NCBI GenBank assembly: GCA_017411235.1
Contig: JAFPMR010000135.1
Coordinates: 1 to 16,138 of the forward strand
Direction: 5' to 3'
DNA: 16,138 bases
Source of the DNA: Bacilli bacterium
GTDB taxonomy: Bacteria > Bacillota_I > Bacilli_A > RF39 > UBA660
Under the pieces are notes generated by a model. That model worked only from the letters and a program-made list of their open reading frames with translations. It had not been told where the DNA came from and searched no databases. A program made the translations under genes and the position numbers. This document shows positions 6,060 to 13,236 of the stretch, in pieces; within the stretch, counting starts at the first letter, position 1, and each line of letters opens with the position of its first letter.

Positions 6060-8192
6060 TTAATTTTCAGTATTGTCATCAGGTTTTGGTTTCTCTGGTT
6101 CATTTCCTCCTGGGTTTTCATTACCGCCAGGGTTTTCATTACCACCAGGATTTTCGTTTCCGCCAGGGTTTTCGTTACCGCCAGGATTTTCATTACCACC
6201 AGGGTTTTCGTTTCCACCAGGATTTTCTTCATTTGGTGTATCTTTTGGAACACAAGGATCGGTACTAGATGCTCTTTTATACCCGCTCTTACATACGCAT
6301 GAACCATCAGCACCAGGTTCTTGGTTTTCAGGACAACTATTAATAGTTGTACTACCTTTACCATTACTTAAGTAGAAAGTTACATTTGAAACATTCTTCA
6401 TTAATGTTCTTTCATGAACACTTTGGTCAACTATAACTCCGTATGGTTCAGCACTATCTGTATATTCAAATGTACAACTTATGTTGTTATTAATACAATA
6501 GGTTGATGCTGTTGATTGATTTGATCCAACCATGTTAGCTAAAGTAGTTAACTTATTTCCACCTGTTAATCCACGACCTGTTACCTTTTCTTTATAACCT
6601 TCGTTATGTTTGTAGTTAACTGAATAATCAGCCGTAGTTTTTTCTATTCCTAAGTTTTGTTTCATTAATTTAACAATAGCATCAAGAGATTCTTGATAGT
6701 ACCCTAAAGCAGATGTTGCCATCTTACCACGCCATACACTTAAGTTATAATAAGCTATGGCAGTCTTTTTAATTGATATTTCGCTAGTATTTGAATGTGA
6801 TAACATATTCTTACCAACACTATAGAATGATAAGATTTGTTCTGGTGTCATATTTGTTTCTACGTTATGAGATACAGTATTTAAGATATCTTCAACTTCT
6901 GATATTGAATTAATCTTTCTTACTTTTTTAGTCATAGCAGCAATAACATCTTGTTGGTGTCTGTTACGTGCTATATCTGATTCAGCATATAGATGACGAC
7001 ATCTAGAATATGCTAAGGCTTGTTCACCATTTAATACTTGTTTACCAGGTTTAACACAGATTAGATTTGAACCTTTCATTCTGTTAGAGTCTTGTTCACA
7101 CATTTGACCAACATGGTTATAATCGATTGCAAAATCTGGTTCTTCAACATCAACTTCAACACCACCAAGGGCATCTACTAGTTCAACAACACCTTTAAAG
7201 TTTATTTTTACATAATAATCAATATTAATATCAGTTAATTTCTTTATAGTATTTATTACACAATTTGATCCATATGCTGCAGATGAATTTATCTTTGCAT
7301 ATTTGTTATTGTTACAAGCAATAGGAACATATAAGTCTCTTGGTAAACTAAACATTGTAGCAGTTAATGTATTAGGGTTAAATGTTACAAGAATTAAAGT
7401 ATCACCATTAAATGCTTGATTAGCTTTTAAACCATCTTTAGCTGAGTCAACACCCATTATTAATACTGTGAATGGTTCAGTTAATTTTTTGTTTTTACTT
7501 TCTTCTAAGACTACAACGTCTTGGTTTTTCATTTCTTCTGAGTATTCATAAACTACTTTAACTTTTTCATCAATACTCTTTTCGTTTTCGTCTTCAGTAA
7601 ATTTTTCATTAGCGAAGTTTATTGAATAGTTACTTGAAACAAAACAACCACCAATTTTTCCTTCATATAGATCAGCAATCATAGAAGGGTAGTCTTCATA
7701 ATAATTTATTTTATTTGTAAGTTTTTCTTTCTTTATTAATTTTTTAGCTAATTGATTACCTTCAACATCACTTTCTGATTCAATCATTCCGATTTTTAAG
7801 GTACTATTGAAATTAGTTTCTTTTAAGGCAATTAAGTTTGTTGTATACATTAATTCACTACTATTAATACCAGACATTTTATTCATGAAGTGATTTACTA
7901 CATATGATGATCCAACAAATATTGGAGTAAATAATAATGTTATTAATGTGAATACCACAAATGTTTTTGTTTTCTTGGAAATCATTGTTACTAATCCAAT
8001 AAGGAAGTAGATTAAGAACCATATTCCAAAGAAAGCAATTGCTATGTATCTTAAGATATCTTCTATACCTTTAAGCCTTAGTATGCCATATATAAAATAG
8101 ATGAAGGTTCCTATATAGGCTAGTAGAGTTAGGTTATAAAAGAATCGTTTTACTTTGCTAACTTTTTTTAATTTTTTGTGTAAAACTTTCAT
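6060..8192 (-). CDS. LCP-family cell-wall polymer ligase with Cys-rich module and repeat tail (710 aa)
   Basis: LCP (LytR-CpsA-Psr) enzymes join wall teichoic acid or capsule chains to peptidoglycan outside the membrane. I choose ATG 8192 (MKVLHKK), because the promoter at 8221-8249 lies between it and the upstream in-frame ATG at 8249; AAAAGGA at 8205-8210 serves it. Three hydrophobic segments (about 17-38, 47-71, 77-99) precede an extracytoplasmic accessory domain (about 130-235). The LCP domain follows (about 241-425) with MGVDS, Asp264-Thr265, SLPRD (Arg285, Asp286), SRCRH (Arg397 and Arg399) and RNRHQQ (Arg409, Arg411), so the active site looks intact. After it come a domain at about 430-610, a four-Cys EGF-like patch (SCPENQEPGADGSCVC...) and seven ENPGGN repeats ending in a Pro/Asp-rich tail. 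The three-helix form recalls streptococcal CpsA. The tail probably spans or contacts the wall; there is no LPXTG motif. Confidence 0.9.
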   Translation of the reverse strand: MKVLHKKLKKVSKVKRFFYNLTLLAYIGTFIYFIYGILRLKGIEDILRYIAIAFFGIWFLIYFLIGLVTMISKKTKTFVVFTLITLLFTPIFVGSSYVVNHFMNKMSGINSSELMYTTNLIALKETNFNSTLKIGMIESESDVEGNQLAKKLIKKEKLTNKINYYEDYPSMIADLYEGKIGGCFVSSNYSINFANEKFTEDENEKSIDEKVKVVYEYSEEMKNQDVVVLEESKNKKLTEPFTVLIMGVDSAKDGLKANQAFNGDTLILVTFNPNTLTATMFSLPRDLYVPIACNNNKYAKINSSAAYGSNCVINTIKKLTDINIDYYVKINFKGVVELVDALGGVEVDVEEPDFAIDYNHVGQMCEQDSNRMKGSNLICVKPGKQVLNGEQALAYSRCRHLYAESDIARNRHQQDVIAAMTKKVRKINSISEVEDILNTVSHNVETNMTPEQILSFYSVGKNMLSHSNTSEISIKKTAIAYYNLSVWRGKMATSALGYYQESLDAIVKLMKQNLGIEKTTADYSVNYKHNEGYKEKVTGRGLTGGNKLTTLANMVGSNQSTASTYCINNNISCTFEYTDSAEPYGVIVDQSVHERTLMKNVSNVTFYLSNGKGSTTINSCPENQEPGADGSCVCKSGYKRASSTDPCVPKDTPNEENPGGNENPGGNENPGGNENPGGNENPGGNENPGGNENPGGNEPEKPKPDDNTEN
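6102..6227 (-). repeat. Seven 18-bp tandem repeats encoding ENPGGN
   Basis: Exactly 7 x 18 bp in frame, each encoding Glu-Asn-Pro-Gly-Gly-Asn. Units differ almost only at third codon positions, so the protein repeat is better kept than the DNA. Copy number could vary by slippage without a frameshift. Confidence 0.95.
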
Positions 8193-8220
8193 CGTATCAG
8201 CCGTCCTTTTTACTTCAAAC

Positions 8221-8249
8221 ATTATAACATAAAAAGTCAAGTATCTCAA
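8221..8249 (-). promoter_or_regulatory. Promoter of the large LCP gene
   Basis: On the minus strand, TTGAGA (8244-8249), a 17-bp spacer ending in TG, and TATAAT (8221-8226). It fixes the LCP start downstream, at 8192. Confidence 0.75.
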
Positions 8250-8271
8250 AGGTATGGACGGAATATAAAAA

Positions 8272-8339
8272 TGTAAAGTGTAAGGTTTACAATCCTAGAC
8301 AAAATAAGCATTTAATAGCTATGTAAACCATGGTATAAT
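8272..8339 (+). promoter_or_regulatory. Extended -10 promoter and candidate operators for the glucosaminidase operon
   Basis: TGGTATAAT at 8331-8339 is the -10 element. Upstream are a 13-bp palindrome TGTAAGGTTTACA (8279-8291), a separate TGTAAA (8272) and TGTAAACC (8322-8329), the last complementary to GGTTTACA at 8284-8291. TTTAAT-N5-TGTAAA (8311-8327) matches the WalR direct-repeat consensus (TGTWAH-N5-TGTWAH) with one mismatch. The promoter is solid; regulator identity is speculative. Confidence 0.6.
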
Positions 8340-8372
8340 ATATGTGTAAAATAATAGGATAGGAGGCGTAGT

Positions 8373-10424
8373 ATGCAAAAATTTGTTAAATACTTATTTG
8401 TAGTTGTTTTTTGTATTGGTTCTTTTATCCTAGTTTTTAGTAAACCATATAGGGTTGAAGCTACTACATATCCTTTCCAAGGTATGATAGATGCTGACTC
8501 AATGGTTATTAGAAGTGGACCAGGTCTTAAGTATGAAGAATTAACTCAATTAGTATTTGGTTCTAAAGTAGAAGTTACTGGGGAATCTGGTAGTTACTAT
8601 AGTATTAAATATGATACTGATAAAACAGGTTATGTATTAAAGGAATATGTTATTGATATGAAGCAATATGTTTCTACTAATGGAGATTATAGAACATATT
8701 GTGATAGTTTAATTGAGAAAGGATTCGTTGAAAGTTATTGTCCTCAATTATATTACTTACATATGGCTTATCCTAATTGGACATTTACTCCTGATGTTAC
8801 AGGTTTAACCTTAGAAGAAGCTAGTAAAAAAGAAGAATCTAAAACAGTGTTAGAAACAGGTAATAGTAATTACTGGTTAAGTGAAACACCTATTGAAAAG
8901 ACATACTACTATATTAAAGCTAATGTTATAGCATCATTTATGGATCCTAGAAATACAATGTATCCTCATAGAATATTCCAATATTTAGATTTACAATCTT
9001 CTAAAGATATTACAAATGATGCTGCAATGGCTAAGATAGTAGGTAGTAAAGGTTACTTACAATATTACTATTCAGCATTTGCTCAAGCTGGTATAGATAA
9101 TGGAGTTAATCCATTACATATATTAGCTAGAAGTGTACAAGAAGGTGCTAATAGAAGTATTTATGATGAAGATTTAAAAATGTATTTAGCAGGTTATTCT
9201 GCTGTTACAGGTTTATATACAACTAATAGTGGTAGAAAGTCTCATCAAGGATTTAGTTTAGATGGATATTATAATTTCTATAATATTGGTTCTTATCAAA
9301 CATCTACATATCCTTATACTGTTCAAAGAGGTCTTGCTTATGCAGCAGGTTTCTTAGAAGAAGGTGAATGTTTTACTACTAATGAAGAAACTGGTATTAC
9401 AGTTTATGATGTTACTAAATGTGGTGAATTAAGTTATCAAAGACCTTGGAATACTCCGGAGAAAGCTATTATTGGTGGAGCTGAATTTATTGCTAATGGT
9501 TATGTTAAGAAAGGTCAAGATACTTTATATTATCAAAAGTTTAATGTTGGTTCTAATCATCAATATCCTATTTATACTCATCAATATATGACTAATGTAA
9601 TGGCTCCTAATAGTGAAGGTACATTACTATATAGTGCGTATAAAGCTGGTAATTTATTAAATTCTAATTTCAATTTTATTATTCCAGTTTATAAAGATTT
9701 AGATGAAGTTGCTGAACCAGTTAATAAAAATGGTGATGCTACATTAAAAGAGATATTAATTAATGGTAAAGCATTGCCTGGATTTGATAAAGATGTAGTT
9801 GAGTATCCATATAGTTTACAAACAAATGATGAATCATTTACTGTAACTGCTACACCTAGTACACCTTTAACTAAGGTAGAAGGAACTGGTAGTTATACAT
9901 TTGTTGAAGGAAATTCAGTAGTTACTATTAATACTACTGCAGAAGATGGTACTGAAAAGACATATACAATTACTGTTAAACAAGTTAAAATAGAAAATGA
10001 AATAAAAGTAAAAGATATCACTGATAAGTTAAAAGTTAAAATTGATGATAATATCATGTTTGGCATAAGTCCAGGTATGAGTGTACAAGAACTAATTAAT
10101 TCTGTAAGTAGTGCTAATGGTGCGGCGTCAATTAAAACTAGTACAGGTGAAGAAAAGACTAGTGGTAAACTTGTTACTGGTGATATAATTACTATTAGTG
10201 GTAGTGTAGAGAATAAGTCATTTACCATTTCAATTAGGGGAGACATCAATGGAGATGGAGAACCTAATTTAAAAGATTTCGTTTTGATACAAAGTCATAT
10301 CTTAAAGAAATCTTCATTAAGTGGTATTAAGTTCTATTCCGCTGATGTTAATTATGATGATCAAATTAATTTAAAAGACTTCGTCCTAGTACAGAGTCAT
10401 ATCTTAAAGAAAGCATTATTATAG
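8373..10424 (+). CDS. Secreted glucosaminidase with SH3, cadherin-like and dockerin domains (683 aa)
   Basis: The product is an exported peptidoglycan hydrolase of the GH73 beta-N-acetylglucosaminidase type. Order: signal peptide (1-30, cut likely after VEA), bacterial SH3 domain (about 34-95, IRSGPG), catalytic region (about 120-425) with likely catalytic Glu257 in ILARSVQEGAN, a cadherin-like beta-sandwich (about 452-537), an X-like module (about 543-622) and a C-terminal dockerin (623-683). The dockerin has two calcium-loop repeats 34 residues apart: GDINGDGEPNLKD (Asp624) and ADVNYDDQINLKD (Asp658), each followed by a matching helix containing QSHILKK. Two close Cys pairs (110/123 and 333/350) suggest disulfides. 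AGGAGG at 8361-8366 supports the ATG. The next gene starts 10 nt after the stop and encodes a cohesin-like membrane protein, the expected dockerin partner. No LPXTG motif or other anchor is present. Confidence 0.9.
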   Translation: MQKFVKYLFVVVFCIGSFILVFSKPYRVEATTYPFQGMIDADSMVIRSGPGLKYEELTQLVFGSKVEVTGESGSYYSIKYDTDKTGYVLKEYVIDMKQYVSTNGDYRTYCDSLIEKGFVESYCPQLYYLHMAYPNWTFTPDVTGLTLEEASKKEESKTVLETGNSNYWLSETPIEKTYYYIKANVIASFMDPRNTMYPHRIFQYLDLQSSKDITNDAAMAKIVGSKGYLQYYYSAFAQAGIDNGVNPLHILARSVQEGANRSIYDEDLKMYLAGYSAVTGLYTTNSGRKSHQGFSLDGYYNFYNIGSYQTSTYPYTVQRGLAYAAGFLEEGECFTTNEETGITVYDVTKCGELSYQRPWNTPEKAIIGGAEFIANGYVKKGQDTLYYQKFNVGSNHQYPIYTHQYMTNVMAPNSEGTLLYSAYKAGNLLNSNFNFIIPVYKDLDEVAEPVNKNGDATLKEILINGKALPGFDKDVVEYPYSLQTNDESFTVTATPSTPLTKVEGTGSYTFVEGNSVVTINTTAEDGTEKTYTITVKQVKIENEIKVKDITDKLKVKIDDNIMFGISPGMSVQELINSVSSANGAASIKTSTGEEKTSGKLVTGDIITISGSVENKSFTISIRGDINGDGEPNLKDFVLIQSHILKKSSLSGIKFYSADVNYDDQINLKDFVLVQSHILKKALL

Positions 10425-10433
10425 GAGGAATAT

Positions 10434-12134
10434 ATGAAAAGAATAAAATATTTAGTATTTACTGTTTTAGTAAGTATTATGGGGATTGCTAGTGTATATG
10501 CTGCATCACTTAGTATGAGTGCTACAAGTAAATCTATTACTGTAGGTGGTACTACTAAAGTAACAGTTACAGCTAATGGAGCTGCTGGTTGGGAATACTG
10601 TTTAAGTTATGATAGTAGTGTTCTTCAATTAACTAGTGGTAATAAATGTATTATGGGTAGTACTTTAGCTGGTAATCAAAAAGTTACATTTACTTTCAAA
10701 GCTTTAAAACAAGGCAGTACAACTATTAGTTTAGGTGATGTATCTATGTTAGATGATGAAGCTAATGAACTAAGTGTTACTAAAGGTAGTGTTACTGTTA
10801 CTGTTAGATCTCAAAGTGATATAAGTGCTAATGAAAATACTGGTAGTGATAATGCTTATTTAAGAGCATTAGAAGTAGTTGGTTATGATTTAAATCCTGC
10901 TTTTGATAAGAAAACTTATAGTTATGATGTAGAAGTACCTAATGATGTTACTGAAGTAGGTATTAATGCATTTAAAGAAGATGGTACTGCAGTAATTAGT
11001 ACTAATGTAGAAGATATTGATCATATAGCATTATCTGAAGGAGTTAATAAAGTAGTTATTACAGTTAGAGCTCAAAAAGGTAATAAGTTAGAATATGTTG
11101 TTAATATTAAGAGAGATGAAACTGATCCTATTGTTGTTAAGATAGATGATAAAGAATATACAGTACTTAGAAGTCTTGATGATATAGAAAAACCTAAGTA
11201 TTATACTGAAGATACTATTGAAATAGAAGAACAAAATGTACCAACATTAACTAGTGAAGTTACTGGTTATACATTAGTAGCTTTAAAAGATAGTGAAGGT
11301 AATGTTGGATTATTCTCTTATAGTAATGGTAAATATGAAAAATATGTAGAAGTAAGTAATCAAATGGTTACATTAATTCCTAAGAATATTAAAACTACTT
11401 TAGATGATTATAAAGAATCTAAAGAAATAGATATTAATGGTAATAAAGTTACTGTTTATTACAATGAATCTAATGATGATTTTGTTATGTTATATGCAAT
11501 GAATGTTAGTAATGGAGAAACTGCTTGGTATGTATATGATATTAAGGAAGGTACATTACAAAGATATAATGAACAAACTAAAGTAGAAGAGAAAAAAGGA
11601 AAAGATATTTATTTCTATTTAGCTATTGGTTTTGCTATTGTTAGTGGTTTAGCTATTCTAATAATATTCATGATTATGGGTATGAATAATCGTCTTCGTA
11701 AGAAGAATGAAAAACTAGTTAGTAGATTAAAAGAAAAGAAAGTTAAAATAGTTGAACATCCTGTATTTGAATCTGATATTCAAGTAGATTCTTGGAAAGA
11801 TATTAAAGCTGATGATTATGATGATAGTGATTTGAGTGATGAAGAATTCTTTGCAAGAGAAGAAGACGAGATGGCTAGGATTAATGATGAAGTAGAAATC
11901 AAAGCTGATGCTTTTGCTACTGAAGAAATTGTTGCTCCTGTTCCAAAGAAAACTAGAGCAGAGAAGAAGAGAGATAAAAAGAAAGCAAAAGTAGATAAAG
12001 AAAAAGAAGAAGCTGAATTAAAAGCTATGAGAGATGATTTCTTAAAAACTAGAGAGTTAGAGATTACTAAAGAAATGAGAACTGCTGGAGAAGATAAGAA
12101 ATCTAAGAAGAAATCTAAAAAGAAGAAAAAATAA
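10434..12134 (+). CDS. Membrane-anchored cohesin-like receptor with cytoplasmic tail (566 aa)
   Basis: Order: signal peptide (1-24, ending VYAA), cohesin-like domain (about 26-124), cadherin-like beta-sandwich (about 138-227), a second beta-rich region (about 232-388), one transmembrane segment (392-416) and a 150-residue charged cytoplasmic tail ending in a Lys-rich stretch. The cohesin call rests on VGGTTKVTV, WEYCLSYDSSVLQL, TFTFKALKQGSTTISL and the final GSVTVTV strand, which follow the cohesin pattern. Cys56 and Cys72 may form a disulfide. The tail has acidic (about 440-480) and Lys/Glu helical parts that look like a coiled coil. AGGAGG at 10426-10431, directly after the preceding stop, gives tight coupling to the dockerin-bearing glucosaminidase. 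The likely role is to hold that enzyme at the membrane, and possibly to signal or attach to an internal partner. This is inference; the cohesin match has not been checked by profile search. Confidence 0.85.
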   Translation: MKRIKYLVFTVLVSIMGIASVYAASLSMSATSKSITVGGTTKVTVTANGAAGWEYCLSYDSSVLQLTSGNKCIMGSTLAGNQKVTFTFKALKQGSTTISLGDVSMLDDEANELSVTKGSVTVTVRSQSDISANENTGSDNAYLRALEVVGYDLNPAFDKKTYSYDVEVPNDVTEVGINAFKEDGTAVISTNVEDIDHIALSEGVNKVVITVRAQKGNKLEYVVNIKRDETDPIVVKIDDKEYTVLRSLDDIEKPKYYTEDTIEIEEQNVPTLTSEVTGYTLVALKDSEGNVGLFSYSNGKYEKYVEVSNQMVTLIPKNIKTTLDDYKESKEIDINGNKVTVYYNESNDDFVMLYAMNVSNGETAWYVYDIKEGTLQRYNEQTKVEEKKGKDIYFYLAIGFAIVSGLAILIIFMIMGMNNRLRKKNEKLVSRLKEKKVKIVEHPVFESDIQVDSWKDIKADDYDDSDLSDEEFFAREEDEMARINDEVEIKADAFATEEIVAPVPKKTRAEKKRDKKKAKVDKEKEEAELKAMRDDFLKTRELEITKEMRTAGEDKKSKKKSKKKKK

Positions 12135-12148
12135 TTTCTTCTTTTTTT
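12117..12148 (+). terminator. Terminator overlapping the cohesin-gene stop
   Basis: A 12-bp purine/pyrimidine stem (12117-12128 with 12135-12146) and a T-run to 12148. The TAA stop (12132-12134) is in the loop, and the Lys codons at the C-terminus form the 5' arm. Confidence 0.8.
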
Positions 12149-12149
12149 G

Positions 12150-12158
12150 TGTTATAAT
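12150..12158 (+). promoter_or_regulatory. Extended -10 promoter for the TagO-like gene
   Basis: TGTTATAAT directly follows the terminator T-run. TATAAT at 12153-12158 predicts a leader of about 10 nt before the ATG, and the AGGTGG ribosome binding site at 12165-12170 falls at the transcript start. Confidence 0.6.
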
Positions 12159-12174
12159 CTATTTAGGTGGTTTT

Positions 12175-13227
12175 ATGAATTTGACTGTTAATGATCATAA
12201 TATGTTTTTAGTTATATTAGTTACTTTTATTACTAGTGCAGTTTTAGTACCAATTGTAAAAAAGGTAGCAGAACATGTTGGTGCTATGGATATACCTAAT
12301 GCAAGAAAAGTACATGATCATCCAATTCCAAGAATGGGTGGTTTAGCAATATTTGGTTCTTTCTTATTAGGTTATATGTTATTTGCTAGATCTTCATTTC
12401 AAATGTTATCTATCTTAATAGGCGGTTTTTTAATAGTATTAACAGGTATTTTTGATGATATTAAACCTTTACCAGCTAGGTATAAGTTTGTTGTGCAAAT
12501 ACTAGCGGCAGCAGTAGTTGTCTTCTATGGCAATATAGCATTAGGAAGAGTTACTGTATTTGGTTTGGATTTTGTTGTTCCTAATGTATTGAGTCAGATA
12601 ATTACAATATTCTTTATTGTAGGTATTACTAATGCTATTAATTTAATAGATGGATTGGATGGTTTAGCATCTGGTGTATCTAGTATTTACTTTATGACAA
12701 TTACAATTGTTGCTTTTATTTTAAATAAGATGCAAGGTTTAGATACAATGTTAAGTTTAATTATGTTAGGAGCTACATTAGGTTTCTTAATACATAATTT
12801 CCATCCAGCAAAGATATTTATGGGTGATACAGGTAGTTTATTTTTAGGTTTTACAATTAGTGTTATTGCCTTACTTGGATTTAAAGCTACTACATTAACA
12901 TCATTAATTGTTCCATTATGCATTTTAGCTATTCCAATCTTTGATACTGCTTTAGCAATATTTAGAAGATTATTAAAAGGCAAGGGTATAATGGCTCCTG
13001 ATAAGGAACACTTCCATCATCAATTATTAAAGATGAAGTTTAGTGTACCAGTTACTGTTTTAATTATTTATGGAATTAATATTTTATTCTCTTCAGTATC
13101 TATTTTCTTTGTACTAGGAGATAAAAAGATTGCAATGGGTATTTATGCAGCATTAATGTTATTGTTACTATTCTTAGTAGTTAAAACAGATATATTATTT
13201 GAACATAAAAAAAAGGATTCTAAGTAA
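12175..13227 (+). CDS. tagO: Undecaprenyl-phosphate GlcNAc-1-phosphate transferase, TagO/WecA type (350 aa)
   Basis: This is a polytopic membrane enzyme that transfers a sugar-1-phosphate, usually GlcNAc-1-P, from a UDP-sugar to undecaprenyl phosphate. This is the first step of wall teichoic acid and related polymers. Family motifs are all present: Asp94-Asp95 (GIFDDIKPLPARYKF), NAINLIDGLDGLA (Asn156, Asp159), FMGDTGSLFLGF (Asp218) and the HFHH cluster (His279, His281, His282) in DKEHFHHQLL. About ten hydrophobic segments and 350 aa are normal for the family. The HFHHQLL motif favours TagO/WecA over MraY. The gene lies among two LCP genes, an LTA-synthase-like gene and a GtrA fusion, which fits glycopolymer assembly. 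The UDP-sugar is not provable from sequence alone. Confidence 0.92.
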   Translation: MNLTVNDHNMFLVILVTFITSAVLVPIVKKVAEHVGAMDIPNARKVHDHPIPRMGGLAIFGSFLLGYMLFARSSFQMLSILIGGFLIVLTGIFDDIKPLPARYKFVVQILAAAVVVFYGNIALGRVTVFGLDFVVPNVLSQIITIFFIVGITNAINLIDGLDGLASGVSSIYFMTITIVAFILNKMQGLDTMLSLIMLGATLGFLIHNFHPAKIFMGDTGSLFLGFTISVIALLGFKATTLTSLIVPLCILAIPIFDTALAIFRRLLKGKGIMAPDKEHFHHQLLKMKFSVPVTVLIIYGINILFSSVSIFFVLGDKKIAMGIYAALMLLLLFLVVKTDILFEHKKKDSK

Positions 13228-13236
13228 TCCTTTTTT
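13209..13236. terminator. Bidirectional terminator between TagO-like and second LCP genes
   Basis: An 11-bp stem (13209-13219 with 13226-13236), loop 13220-13225, A-run on the left and T-run on the right. Both stop codons (13225-13227 plus, 13235-13237 minus) fall in or against it. Confidence 0.85.

Noticed and set aside
6102..6227. Tandem repeat as a CRISPR array
   Set aside because: Units are contiguous 18-bp coding repeats without spacers.
6044..6375. Reading frames with PPGFS, GFHYRQ and TLAVMKT-type repeats on either strand
   Set aside because: They are other-frame readings of the 18-bp tandem repeat that encodes ENPGGN in the LCP protein; none has a plausible start.
8193..8249. Upstream in-frame start (ATG 8249) for the large LCP gene
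   Set aside because: The promoter -10/-35 lies within this extension and no ribosome binding site precedes it; ATG 8192 fits.
840..12480. Reassignment of AGG to Met, reported for some uncultivated Bacilli
   Set aside because: AGG falls where Arg is expected, for example HDVAR in the second HD protein and Arg102 of LPARYKF in the TagO-like protein.
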